Origin: Blastocrithidia nonstop
Taxonomy: Eukaryota > Euglenozoa > Kinetoplastea > Trypanosomatida > Trypanosomatidae
Direction of reading: 5' to 3'
Assembly: GCA_028554745.1 (NCBI GenBank)
Contig: JAQOTN010000031.1
Location: 372,001 to 436,000, forward strand
DNA: 64,000 nt
In this document: piece by piece, positions 47,978 through 61,510 of the stretch
How the letters are laid out: the number at the start of each line of letters is the position of its first letter
Position numbering within the stretch: the stretch's first letter is position 1
Program-made: the position numbers and the translations under genes
The notes under the pieces: model-generated
The model's input: only the letters and a program-made list of their open reading frames with translations
Told to the model about the DNA's origin: nothing
The model's database searches: none

Positions 47978-48763
47978 ATGAGCCGTAACGGTGAGTTGTG
48001 TTTGAAGAAGATTATCATCTCGTACAGCCCGTCATCTGGCAATCCAGCTGCTCGACAATTTCTTGCGCATTATTTGCCATAATTTGCCCGCAAATACCCA
48101 CAAGTAGTCATTGATATTCGTCCTCGAATGTGACCAGAGATGTATATAACAGGGGTCTACCGTGATGGCAGCGAGAAGGCGTACAATATTCGTTATCTCA
48201 GCTCAATGGGCATTAACATTCGCTTTCATCGACTTGTCAATGAGGGCAATGACACTAATATACCTTTTAACGCTAATTATATGCATTTTCAGCGAAAGAG
48301 TATACAAGGATGCTGAAACCCATGACTGTGAAACTTTGAGAGTGCACGACGGCGGTCATTTCCTGCAAAGTGAGATCGTCGTCTTACATAGAAAGAGTGG
48401 GACTACTACACCAAGCAGTACAGTGCACAGATGAAAGTCGAAGAAGAAGTGATTGCAAATGAAGTTAGCCAACATACGTCTATTCCAGACGAAAACACAC
48501 GTGAGGTGCATGAACGGTGAAAGAAGTTTGTTTTGCCACGTTTGCAAACTGATTTGACACATAACCTGAAACACTGAAAGCATCAACACGCCAAAGGTGC
48601 AGCACCACCTGCACCACCAACATTTCATTAGTACAAGTTGTTTTCTGTACCAGATCACACCACTATGGGTCAAGATGCCATGGATATACTTCGCAGACGT
48701 GAAGCACGACATGTAGAAGAGTGGTGGCAGCAGCGCAAAAATCAGTTAAAGCCTCCTGAGTAA
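47978..48763 (+). CDS. Mitochondrial ribosomal protein mL43, 261 aa
   Basis: Large-subunit mitoribosomal protein with the thioredoxin-like L51/S25/CI-B8 fold. The family segment is residues 6-90: LKKIIISYSPSSGNPAARQF, LPEFARKYPQVVIDIRPRMW and YRDGSEKAYNIRYLSSMGI, which aligns by eye with mL43 (a conserved S.SSG..GMR.FL and F...NP.V). A long basic, Trp-rich extension follows, as is common in trypanosomatid mitoribosomal proteins. Seven of ten Trp are UGA, including three within seven codons (GCWNPWLWN), while three are UGG. Glu of LPEFAR is UAA. No cleavable presequence is obvious. The alternative, an NDUFA2-like complex I subunit of the same fold, is less likely given the match. Confidence 0.82.
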
Positions 48764-49802
48764 CATTTGCACTACATGTACTTATTTGCTTCTTTTTCCT
48801 TTCCAATAAGTATCTATGTGCTTACTTTTCCTTATTGTACTCGACGTGTGTTTTTCTTTTAGTACATAATGCAACAAACCAATTTTGTTATTATCATCAA
48901 ACACTCATATGTTTGTTAAAATTACATGAGAGTACTTTAGTACATTTGTTCACCTTGTCATGTTTACGCTCGTATATACATTACATCAATTACATCTTCC
49001 AACAATCAAGTTATTTATTGCATCACCGTTATATTAACAAAAACATTCACGCATTGACAAAGGCTAAATGTTATTTATAATTTTTGTCTACATATTTATA
49101 TGCATTTGTACAACAGTTTACATGTTTATTGTCTTCTTTACGTGCTTATATATTGTTATCTTATATAATTGACGGTTTACTTTTTTTAAACATTTCACAC
49201 ACACATACAAATACAAACAAACAAAGTACAGCATTGTATATATTAACATTTATTTTTCTTTACTTTTCTTTAGTTTTTTTTCGTATTAGTAACACTTATA
49301 GACATTGTTAGCATCTTATAAACTTACAACTTTTATTTTTTCACCTTTCTGTTGTATTAACTTTTGTAGCTTGATATTTGTAGCACCTAATTACTTTTAC
49401 TCTTCGCTATCCGTTTGTGCATATACAAACATAGTTGTTAGAAAATAATTTATATTTATTATTTTACTGACAAGTTACATTAGCATTTGTTTTCTTTGTA
49501 TACAGCTAGTCCTAAATTTATAGTAAAGTTATATTTTTCCTTCTGGTGTTATCGACAACAGTGTTTTGTGATTTGCAACTTTTATTTCACATTTTACTAC
49601 TTTCTTTTACAAATCACTTGTTCATTTTGTTATTTGTGTAGCATTCTTTTTTTCTACAGTGTACATTTATTTTGTGTGACATCATACGTACTACTATTTT
49701 TTTTTTTTAAACAATTGCGTCACTTGTTCTTTCTGCTTACTTGTTCGATTTATTTTTGGTGTTGCACACATACTGAACAAACTGCACATCTATCTCACAA
49801 TA
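48764..49802. other. T-rich spacer
   Basis: 1.0 kb, pyrimidine-rich on the plus strand, as expected ahead of a large rightward gene. T run near 49698-49710. No coding-like frame. Confidence 0.55.
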
Positions 49803-52800
49803 ATGAATAGTGATTTTGAAGGTAAAATGAAAAGTGATAGCAAGGCTAACGAATGCACCGATCAAGCTACTTCAGATGATGCAAAAAGATAATTGAGAAA
49901 TGATGGTGGTAACAACGTACATAGTAATGATGCTGTAGATAACGCTAGCAATACTAAAACAAGACAAACGAAACTAAACAATAGTATTAGTGCGTGTGTG
50001 CTTCAATAATCTAGTGCTAATTTTAATAATTATGATGATGCTACTTTTGCAGTACATCACCATGATGTATAACATGAGTAATAGTGTTAGAGTTTGTAGA
50101 AAAATAAAGAAAAATAAGCATTACAAACACCACATACTTTTAGTAATAGTGTTCACAAGTCCGAAAATAACACTTGCTGTGCATGTAACATTGCGGTAGA
50201 TAATAACAGTAGACTTAATAACGATGGCAATACTTCTTAACATTGAAAGGATGATAGTAAATGTAATAATTAACAAAGCACTACTAAAAGTGGGCATGAT
50301 GAAATAAAAAGCAATGACGTAGTGGCACCTGCACAGAGAGTGTAGTGCGCAGATGAGTTATACAGTGCACAAGACAATAGTTGACCTGTATTACTGCTGT
50401 CAATTACAAGCGATGACGACGATGCTATTAGGACAGCACAGCATTTGTCATCTATCTCCATTTCATTACCTACGCTATCGTAGACAAGTATTGAGATAGT
50501 AGGTCATGAGATCAAGCCTGTCAATTCACCAATACATGTGTATGACAATCAAACAACACAAACTGATGACATTACAAACAACATTCACAGTGTAAATAAC
50601 AAAAGTTATGATAGTAATAATACAGAAAGTAGCTCTTCTGCGTTTACAAACGTGAAACGTAACGAATGTAGTTGCGGAAGTAAAGATAATTTACATCACA
50701 GCACCGATGACTAAAGCAAATGCGAAAACTAAAGCAAACCTGTAATGGCAGTCAATAAAACGTTATCTGATCAATAAGCAAGTTTATAACAACAGCAAAC
50801 CACAAGTCATGTTATTCGTAAAATAAACTTACATCAAGTAGTCAATGCTGCTCCATCACATGTATCGTAAACATCATAACATCTCACACTACCTATTGAT
50901 GTATTGACGTCTCAATTGTCAGATAACATTACGAATACGAATAATAGCAATAATACTAGTGTAAATACTAATAGAAATAAAGAGGCAAGTAATTTGCAGC
51001 AAATAGCTGTTGCATCATCAAAAGACGTACAAAATAATACGTTACAAACAAGCAGTAGCAGCAACAATAATAATAATACCAAACAGCAAAAAGCATCAAA
51101 CATAACATCTTCCTAAACTATTCACCATCAATTGCAACAATAACAACAAGTGCAATAACTTCATCAAAAAGCTTAAAAAATGCCAAAACTGCCAACTTTA
51201 CAAATGCACAATACACAGTAACATCTATCAAGGCAAGAAACACAATAACACATGCCATAGCAGCCATCATCCGTAGCTTCATCGCAAAGTGTGCAGCATT
51301 CTCAATCATATTCACAATCGCAACACTACACTAGTTTACAACAACAACAACAACGACGCTATGCGACTCGTCGATTGAGAAACGCACCACCCTCGATGGA
51401 CCTGCCACTGGCGTTACCAATTTCACAGTCATGCTGTCAAACCCCACTTACACGAAGCACAGCCTCTGCAAGTTGTTTTAACAATAATAATAACAACAAT
51501 AACACATAATACCTTAAGCGAAGCAAAAGTTTCATTTTTGATGGTGGTAATGGTAATAATGGTGCACGATGACGACGTTCTACACAACGTTAGTGCCGCT
51601 CATGTGAGCAGTAGTCTCATCATTCGATTCACAGTTTGATTCGTGGACTTCGTCAGGGCAGCATTCGTTAAATCTTCCCACACCTCAACCCACTTTTCAT
51701 TCTTCCACGATAACGCATCTTTGTGTATCGTAGTACCAGTAAGCAACTGGGCAAAGGGGCCTATGGTGTGGTGATGTACGGTGAACTCTACCCACCATCT
51801 ACATAACAACAATAAAGCACACCATAAATACAGCAACAATAATAGTATGAACAAATTAAATAAAAATGTAAGAAAAAGGAGCTAAATATAAAGTACAGTA
51901 AAAATAATAAAAATAGTTGCATTATGTAGAGTAAAAGAAGCAATGCAAATGAGGTCAAACCAGTCCAGGATAAAAGTATAACGCAATGACTTGCTAATGG
52001 TAGTGCTATTGATAACAACAACATGAGTAGTCATAGTAATGGTGTAAATGATTTCAAATAATTAAAACACTAAGTCAATGATGATAATTCTACATATAAT
52101 AGTGAAAATAAGGAAACACAGTCATTAGCGAGTAGCAGCAATGCTACCCATATGAAAAATGAAAGACTAGCACCACTGCTGCCATTACCACCACAACCTT
52201 CCCTTTCACCTTCCAGCATGTAATTACATTCTATAATTAATACTACTTCTCCGGGAATTACACCGTCAAGTAATCGTTATCACATTAGTAGTTTTCCTTC
52301 TGCTCCTTCTTCTCACCATCACCATCACTAGCGTTCATTATCGCACAACAATACACGTAACTCCACACACTCCTCATCGCATTCATCTACAACAAGTTTT
52401 ACGTTCAATAATCACATTAATAATAACATTATTTCTACAAGTAATAATAATAGTAGTAGAAGTAGCACTATGAAAAGTGAACGAAGTACACCCATGCATC
52501 TCATGCCATACAGTGAACTTACTGCAAGTTTCTACAGCCGACAAAGTCACAGCTGTAACGCCAGTAGAGCAGTCACACCTGTGAAATGTAATACAACTCG
52601 AGCAACAAGTTAACAAAACGCAAACATCTTTACAGATAGCAATCACATGGTCATGGGTGATGTTTTGAGCAGGCAACATAGTAATCACATTTAGTATAAC
52701 AACAATAACAGCAACAGCAGTAGCAGAAAAGATGCAAGCGCTATTAGTAGTAGTAGTAATAATAATGTACGACATGCCACACGTAGTTTACCTGCTTCGG

Positions 52801-55800
52801 TGCATTCCTCTTCTCATGTGAGTGTGGTCAGTGAACTTTCTGTGTGTAACACATCAAATTGTGTTAGTAAAGCAACGGACAAGAGTGCAAATAACTCAAA
52901 TAAAGGCAATTGTATTAGTTTTAGTGAAAATAGCCCTGTGATTGTTGATGCAGCTGCCATATGTATGAATAATGATCACAATAGTGTCAACAGTAGCAGA
53001 AGAAATGTGAGTTGTGGTAAAACAGACAGTGATAAACTAATTAAGCCGACATGTTCATAAACACCACTGACGATACCATTAGCACAAATTAAAACGAGTC
53101 AATGACACCACTCAATACTTGGCACATAGGATCATGCTCGTAATAGCTCAGTCGTTTCACGGTCTACGACATTTAGCTCTGCATAGCGTAGTACGAATGA
53201 TGCTACTAATACTACAAAAAGTAAAAGTAATAGTTGGCACAATGATGGTGGTGGTAGTAGTGGTAAACTAAGTAACAATGGGAGTAGTAATGTATTAGCT
53301 AAACACTCCAGCAAATAGTGTCATAAAACCTATCACAATACAAAAAATAGTTATGTTAAAACTAATAAACATGTGAGATAGAGTGTTAGTGATAATACAA
53401 CGAAGTAAAATAATAACATCAACACCTTGTAAACAAGATCAATTAACAATCATAAAGTGAACACACATGATGTGAGCAGCAGTGATAATGAGTAAGGAGA
53501 AGAAGGAGAAGATGATGAAGCCTACATGGATGAGAACATGAGCCCCGTCAGTGCCTTGTCTCCGTAATTTTCTACATTGTATGATGTCTCGCTAAGTCGC
53601 TCATCGCCATCACCGATTGTGCTTCCGATAATGACGTAAACTTCACTGCACAACGTGACAAGTAAGAATGTACTTAGTGACAATCATGACAAGAGCACAA
53701 ATAGTGACGATAACAATAATGAAAAGTAGGCAATTACTACTAAAATAAATTCTGATAGCAAATGTGTTTAGACATAAAAGTAATAGTACAATAAAGTTGC
53801 TGATGATGATGATGATGTGTAGCGTGATAACAACCATACAAACTAAACGAAAGATTTTCTGACTGAAGCAAAAATGACAATGGCTAGTGCAAATCATGAT
53901 GATATTAGTAACAGTATTGCTGCTGCTGCTAATGATGCTGATTTTTTATAGACGAAAAGTTGTTGTTAGTAAAAGAAAGGTATTTGTACAAGTGTAAGCA
54001 ATATACAAAATAGTAAAAATTTAGATGCATTGTGTACTTGTGACACGAACACTTCAATTACTTCAGATTTTGCTCTTGCTTCATTTGTTAACAAATCTGA
54101 TGCTACATCGTCTGAAATCAATCACACACAATCATAGCGATCACCTCAACAAAATACAGAACAATCTGATGAGAACATGCACAATAGTCAAGGAAAAGAC
54201 TTGTGTGACAGTTATTTTGCAAATAGTAAACAATAAAAAGCTGACAGTGCCATTGAGGGTGATAATGCTGAATGCAAAGGCAAAATGCGTATACTTCCTC
54301 CATACTTACTTTTGCAATAAACAGCATCATACGAGGAAACACATAACAAAGACAATAATACTAGCAATGAGAGTGAATCTTGTAAACTAATGTATATCAA
54401 TGAAAAGAATTTGCTAGCATCAAGTTATTGCGAAGCAAAGATCACATCCGTTACAGGAGACAAGTAAAAAAAACACATTCATGTTCCAGATTTGCACCGT
54501 ACATAGTAAACACAAATTCTACCCAACAGACAAACAGATTCACTGATAAAAGCAGCAACATCATTACCATATTATAAAACCTCATTGCCTCTATCGTAAT
54601 CGTAATCACAACAATAGTAGTAACAAAAAGCACATTCCACAAAAATTGCATCACAGCCACCTTCATCATCATAAATAACAACAACTCATGCATAGATACT
54701 ATCCACTCAAGCTACAAATATGTAAAATAAAAGTGATCAAGTGTGTACTTTTGTTAGTCAATTACATAATAATAATGTGTTTAGTATCGATGGAGTAAAG
54801 CACTAATCAAATAGCAAAAATAATAGTCAGCATATAAATGCTAATAATACGAAACAGAATGATGTGTAGAAATGCGAGGCCACAAATAAGTCGTTAGACA
54901 TGAAGCGCTGTACTAGTAACGATTACAATAATCAACACAAGAATTGAGAAAGTGAGTGTAAGACTGTGACAAGTGGGGCTAACAAAGCATTGTCGATGTC
55001 TACATCAGAAACAGCCATGTCACAATCAAGCAATCGTATTAGCAAACACTCAATCCATGAGGGATGTATTCCATTTCATGCGGTGGCGGTGAAAGTGGTG
55101 TGTAAGACGGACTTGATGCGTCCAGTCTTTGATGAGGCGGTGCATAACGAGGTACACATGGCGAGCCATCTACACCACCCATGTCTGATAAACTACTTTG
55201 GCATCACCTAAGATGCCTAAAACTTACTGTTGGTGATGGATTTGTCGGAGAATGGCAATCTAAAGTAATACCAGACCAAGTTTGGTGTGGCCAAAACACG
55301 TGAAATGGCTCCACGGTTCATGGCAGACATCGTACTCGCATTATAATACTTTCGAGATGAAGTTCAACACCCGTTTTCACCACGTTCCACTCCAATAAAC
55401 AGTGCGGCGTCTGCACATTCCATGTTTGCCAATCGTTGCAATAACATTTGTTTTAGTGCCAACACTTGTAGTAGTAGTAGTAATAACAATAACAACAATA
55501 ATAGTGTGCCATTTACTGAACATACACATCACTTCTCACGTACAAACCATCTACCTTTATCTAAATCTTTGTTTGATCTTTCAGCACTGCGTTCACAACA
55601 TAGTGCGAGATGACGTTAACGATCATTGTAGCACTCATATCATTTCTCTCGTAGTATCAATCAGGATAGTATTAATAACAACAATGATGATGATGATAAT
55701 GATAACTTTTGCAAAAATACCATTTCGATAAAGAATAGTAACACTGTGAATGTTAATCATGTTTAGTGCAACAAAGATGAAGATGATAATCAAAATGGGT

Positions 55801-57887
55801 AACAACATAAAACAAAATATACACATGACCAATCATAGCCGTCTTGTGACAAGCACCATTAATAACTTGTATAATAAACACACTAACAACAACAACAACA
55901 AAAATCGAAAAAAGAAGAGCAGTAACATTCACTATTATAATCGTCAGCACAAGATTGTATACCACACCGTAGTATTGTACTTCATCGTGATCTGAAGCCG
56001 TAAAACATGACACTGACATGAGACTACCACATCAAAATTGGTGACTTTGGCAGTGCCTGCTTTTTAGGTGATGAAAACGCCAATCGGTTTGCCGGATCAC
56101 CATTGTACATCTCACCATAAGTGTTACTGCACGACAAAGCCGGTGCAGAGAGTGATTTGTGAGCACTGGGCTGTATTTTGTATGAGTTGTTGTAAGGTAG
56201 CCCGCCTTTTCGTGGCGAGACACCCTTTCTAATTACTCGAGCAGTAAAGTGTTATGTGCCTGGTTCATTGTCCTTTTCTCATGACACCGTTTCAGCAAGT
56301 GCGATTGACCTGGTCAATCAGTTGCTTCAACCGTAGCCGTCCATGCGATTAGGCTCAGAGCTACGAGGTGGCTTTACTGCACTGAAAGCACACCCGTTTT
56401 TCAGTTCTATTGACTGAAACACGGTGTTGTAAACGTCTAACATAACTCCTACCAACACCAACTACACGTATGAGTTGAGCGAGTACATGGTAAACGATGA
56501 AACAGTTACACTGTGCTCACTTGTGAAACTAGTGCGGCAGTAAACTTCGGCAGCGTCATCCTTATCATCTTCATCATTTCATTCGATGTGTTCTGTTTGT
56601 TTATTCCATGATAATCTACATCAATAGTAGTAATAGTAGAAGAAGCACTAGTATCAGTTACAATACTAAAACTAAAAGGACAAAGGGGCTAAAATTGTGA
56701 TAAATAATGTAACAAAATTGTCTAGAATAAAGCATAAAATACAAAAATAGTAACATTAACAAGAAGATATTTACTAATAGCATTTATAGTAGGACAAACA
56801 GAAGAACAAGAAGAGAGAGTAGAGGTTAACCACGCTTATTTTAACTCTTACAAGTAAACAACGTCTCTTCCTACTTGATCCACTCACAAGTACACTGCTC
56901 TTTAACATACATGTTTGTTCTCATCATGTACATCACGTTCATGTTAGTGGCGTTGATCATTTTGACTTTACGCTTGCAAAAAGTGGTCGTGCTACAAACG
57001 TTACAAAATACTACTTTGTTGACCTGAATCGCACAGCCAACTAGTGAGGTGCAAAAATACACAACATATTGCAATAAAGTCAAAGCAGATCACAAAGTAC
57101 AGTTGTGGAGTTGCACACAAAGGACAAAACATAAAATATACTTGACATTAATAGACACTAGTGCTATAGCACATTATTTGATGATAGCAATACAGCAGAA
57201 GGTGACATGTTTTCCTCTCGACAACCACGGAATTAGCAATCTTGTTAACATCAACAACAACAACAACAACAATTACAACAACAATTACAACAACAATGAT
57301 CCTTTCTTGATGCAAAAAGGGAAGCGCAAAGTAGTAAATTGCAATAACGTAGTTAGTGGTAAGATCATCAGTAGACGCAAATAACACCAACTGAAAAACA
57401 ATAATAACAAAACACGGTTGCACATGCCAAAAAGCAAGTACATCGTCAATTGTCGCTATAACCGCCATTGCTATCACTAAAACAATAATCATCATTACCG
57501 CTACAACCATCCTCATCAATAACACAATCACACTCTGTTTCATAGATTCCATCACACAGCTTGTTATATCATGTACGCGTAAACTCATGAAATGAGATGT
57601 TGACAACTTCCTCGTTATACAGTGAAGGCAGGAGCAGCTTAGATAATGCATGTAATAGCCTATGTAAACATGACGGTAATAATGCAGTCAGGTATGCCGA
57701 GCCTGTGCATTGTAATAACGATTATTGTCATAACAAAAGTGAAAACTTTAATAGAAATACATAAATGACAAAGAAACAAAATAAAGATAAGGATAATCAA
57801 ACTCAATAATAAAAGAGTCATACTAATAAATGTTAGAGTACAAATATACAAGATTATCAAGTGTGTTATACTAACAATTTAAAATAA
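49803..57887 (+). CDS. Giant PDK1-like AGC protein kinase with two low-complexity inserts in the kinase domain, 2694 aa
   Basis: Ser/Thr kinase resembling 3-phosphoinositide-dependent kinase 1. Motifs in one frame: glycine loop LGKGAYGVVMYGE (650), ATP Lys in VAVKVV (1764), alpha-C NEVHMASHLHHPCLINYFG, HRDLKPEN (2061-2068), IGDFGSA, SPLYISPEVLL (Glu2106), SDLWALGCILYELLEGSPPF and LKAHPFFSSIDW, then a PH-like domain (about 2340-2420; RLFLLDP ... NEWGAKIHNI). PDK1 is normally about 550 residues. Here a 640-residue N-terminal part and an insert of about 1100 residues between glycine loop and Lys, plus about 210 residues before HRD, are Asn/Ser/Thr/Asp/Gln-rich and probably disordered. Glu of KPEN and of the APE-like motif are UAA (56001, 56118); the Trp of SDLWALG is UGA (56160). 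End tentative: UAA 57885, next 57909. Expected role: activation of AGC kinases in membrane signalling. Confidence 0.85.
57253..57297 (+). repeat. CAA repeat coding poly-Gln in the kinase C-terminal tail
   Basis: CAA triplets broken by single TTA codons give Gln runs with Leu spacing, downstream of the PH-like domain. Length is likely variable between strains. Confidence 0.8.
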
Positions 57888-58114
57888 ACTTACAACACAT
57901 GTTATCATTAACGTGCTAGTGTCAAATCACTCATAATCAAATTATTTAATTTATTAAATTTATTATTCAAGTAGATTTTCATATGTGTCTAAACATTCGA
58001 CAAAATTACTTGACTGCTATTGGCACAATAAGAATGTATGTATATTTGAAAAAATGTAAATGTACACAAATATTATCAAAAAAATTTGTTTTTGTCTGAC
58101 TTTTTGTGTTATTT

Positions 58115-58161
<47 letters not shown>

Positions 58162-61100
58162 ATGTTTAATGCAGCGACAAGTATGAATTACACAAAAAGT
58201 GTTTTAGTTGCTGATGTATAAACATTTGCGAAATGTAGTAACAGTATGTACATCATTCAATAACATTTATCATTTTTTTTGGTTTTGCTTCCACTTGTAC
58301 ATTTTCTTCCTGTCATTATTTATTTATATTATATCAATTTGTTATAATGTTTTGTACACTATTACTTTTTTTCCCCTTCTTTTATAACATTTGAGCTTTA
58401 TCTTATGTTTGTTCGAGCTTATGTTTGCACATTCTATTTGTATGTTAATTCCTACAAATTCGCAAGCATTTTTTACTGAACTTATTTCGTGATTATATGA
58501 GGAAGATATAAATGTTTGTTGATCTGAATAAATGTGTTGTAACAAATGTTTAGTGTATGTTTAGTATTATGAATAGTTCGCCGTGCACCATTCATCAACC
58601 TTTATTTTCCTTTCATATTTTCTATATTTGCCATTTCGTATTTATTTATCATTTTTTAACACATTTATTTCCTAAGATATTTTTTTTATTGCCCTTTATT
58701 TGCTCTTTTCCTAGCAGTGTTTTTTTTAAAAGAAGTTGTACTGCCTAAAAGAAAAGGTGGTATATTGCTTCTTCTGTTGTGTTCATTGCGCAAACTATAT
58801 CTGCATTCGCCATAATTATTTATTATATTGATATTTATATCAACTAATATTGTTTTACCGTTCAGTCAAGTTTTTTTCCCCACATTAACTACTAGAGTGG
58901 TCAAATTGTGTTGTTTTTCTGGTCAGGTATAATCATTTTACATTTTGTTGCTAACACATAATTACTTTTGTAATACTGTGCTAATATAACTAATTTACTG
59001 TCAACATTTTTTGATTAAAAGATTTTTTATTGTTTTGTTTTTCATCTTTGCAATCAAATTTTATTTTCATTTGTTCAAGTCAACTAACATTTTTTACATA
59101 TTAATTAAATTAATTATAAGCGCAAGATCAACTAAAACTTTTTTTTCTTTTCTACTACACTAAAAAAAATCAAATAAACACATTTCGTTGACAGTATAAA
59201 AAGATTGAGTTACCTTTTTCTATTTGTTTTATACCTTTTCTTGACTGCATTAACGGTGGTCAATTGTTTTGCTTAAGTGAAAGTATAATTCGTAGTGTTT
59301 TATTTGTTAAAATTATTTCATCAAAATTTTTTTTCTTTTGCTACAGCTTATAAATTTTGGTTTATTTTCGAGATTTGTAATTACTTTCTTTTTGTTAAAT
59401 AACATAAAACACAGTAAACAAAAATTCATAAGATATTGATAGGTGTGAAAGTGTATATTACACCTTTGTTGTATCTTATTCAACTATATACATTGATTGT
59501 TCTTTTTTTACAAAATACAAATAGGTTAAATAGTACACAAATAGACATTAGTACGCAAAGGTAAACAACAACTTTGCTATATACGCACGTATTGTGTGTT
59601 ATTTTGCATTAGCAAGCTTTTCACAAAAAAACAAAAACAAATTTTTATTAAATATATATAATTACGTTTAAGTTGATTTATCTTTACACTATACATATTT
59701 TGCTTTTTTGTTTTGTTTTGTTTCCTTATCAGTCAAACTATATTAACTTGCTAATATATGTTCTGTTCTCATTTCAAGTTGTTATTGATCCTTGGAAAAA
59801 CTATAAAGGCAAAGTAACAACTTGTTTATTAGACATTGTTCACACTACTTTAATAAAAAATTTGTATATTTTCACCACGTTTTTTTTTTCTGTACTTGCT
59901 TGATTTGATATTGTAAAACTGCCGATTACTTTACATTTTAGTTTATAACAAAAAAAAAGTTAGAACGCGTCAACTTAAGAGTGTAAATCATAGTACATTA
60001 TTAACTAATTTGTGTGTGAGTTTTTCTTTTTTGCTTTCTGTACTAGTCACAAAAAGCACAAAGAGCTGAAGAGTAGATATCTTTATAGATAACAGTCATT
60101 AATTTTTCTTATAACTTAGTTGAATAGATATTTGACATTAATAGTACAATAGTAAAAGAAGATATAAAGATATACAAATATTATTATTATTGTAAATACT
60201 ATTTTCTGTATTTGTTAATTTGTATTTTACGGTATTGTCATTTTTTGTTGTATTGTGTAAGTGCTGATAAAAATAGGTGTTGTTCAAATAAAAGTAATTG
60301 CTTGCTTTGTTACTCTTATTTCTTCTTCCCTCACGCTTGTCTACAACTTTACAATCAAGTTACTTGTTTTCGAGTGTGATTTTGTTCAAATATTAAGTAA
60401 AATATCAAAAATAAAACGTGAAGTTAATAGCAGAAGTTGTTAGATTTAAACTATTAAAGTAGGCCTGTGTACTTTTTTAAACAAACGTGTTGGTCCACTA
60501 GTGACTTTGCTATAATTAGTTCTGTTATTTGTAAACATTAAAAGGTACATACTTGCTTATTACCCTACATAGATTCAACAAATATCACAAATCAGAAAAG
60601 ATTTGTGTAAGCGCTATAACATTTAGTCGCGTTTCACTTTGATTATTATTGTTGTTATAAAATTTTAATAGTTCTTGTTTCTTTACATCTTCATACTTTA
60701 TTTTATTTCGTTATTTGTTGGTATAATAAATCATCATTATCACTAAAGCAACATAAGATCAGCGAGCAAAATATCATTAGTATCAGCAATTTTACCTTTA
60801 TATTTGTTTCGCGCTATAATCCTTTTTACAATAAATTACCTTAAAGACTTTTCTTTCCTGTTTTCTCATCAGCTTTGCTAACTCATAATATATATATATT
60901 CATATCTTGTTGGTAATATTATTAACTTGACTTTTGTTTGCTATTGTTTTCCTCTATTTTTATATCTGTACAGTACCAAATACCTACGTTTCACTTACTA
61001 TCTTTTTTACAAATTTTCAAGGTGAAATTAAGCATCGTCAATTGTAAATATACATAACAAATTATTTTTATAATAAATTAAATATTACACCCTCTTTTCT

Positions 61101-61433
61101 TCTTATTGTAGTCATTTTTAATTTCGCCTATTGATTACTCAGACCCAGTATTTCGCAATTACACTTTCTTTTTTAATTACTAATTAACTTAGTTATATCA
61201 CTTATCTTTGAATTCCTTCTTTTTCACTTACTTCCTCCTTACTTTCTGTTTCTAGTTTTTCTTCAAAATAGTTTCGTTGTTGTTCTTATAAATTTCGTGC
61301 ACGTTGCTATACCTGCTTTTTTGCAAAGTAAAAGGTATTTTGAGGTATAAAGTAACAAATAAAAAATCAAAAGTGATCGTTTCCGTTACTGTTATTCGTT
61401 AACACGTAAGCAAATAACTTATTTCATTTACTA
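57888..61433. other. Longest AT-rich spacer (3.5 kb)
   Basis: No supported gene on either strand. T-rich on the plus strand throughout, with the AT/TG microsatellite near its left side. It could also hold a non-coding RNA, but no structure was recognised. Confidence 0.5.
58118..58160. repeat. (AT)n(TG)n compound microsatellite
   Basis: About 34 bases of AT repeat followed directly by five TG units, in the spacer after the giant kinase. Confidence 0.93.
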
Positions 61434-61466
61434 TTTCTCTCTCTTTCTCTATCTTTTTTCTTTTTT
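61434..61466 (+). promoter_or_regulatory. Pyrimidine tract ahead of the last gene
   Basis: CT/T-rich tract of about 33 bases. The first AG after it is inside the codons following the ATG at 61511, which bears on the true start (see findings). Confidence 0.55.
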
Positions 61467-61510
61467 AATAATATTTTATTGTTGTAATTGTGTGCGTACA
61501 CGTTATCATA

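Noticed and set aside
57148-57651. Minus-strand 167-codon hydrophobic frame
   Set aside because: Antisense to Asn/Gln-rich kinase tail codons, which read as Val/Leu/Ile on the other strand. The same holds for several minus-strand frames at 50-57 kb.
49803-57887. Splitting the giant kinase into two or three genes
   Set aside because: Glycine loop, Lys, catalytic loop, APE motif and PH-like domain are in one frame and none of the parts alone makes a complete kinase; kept as one gene pending RNA data.
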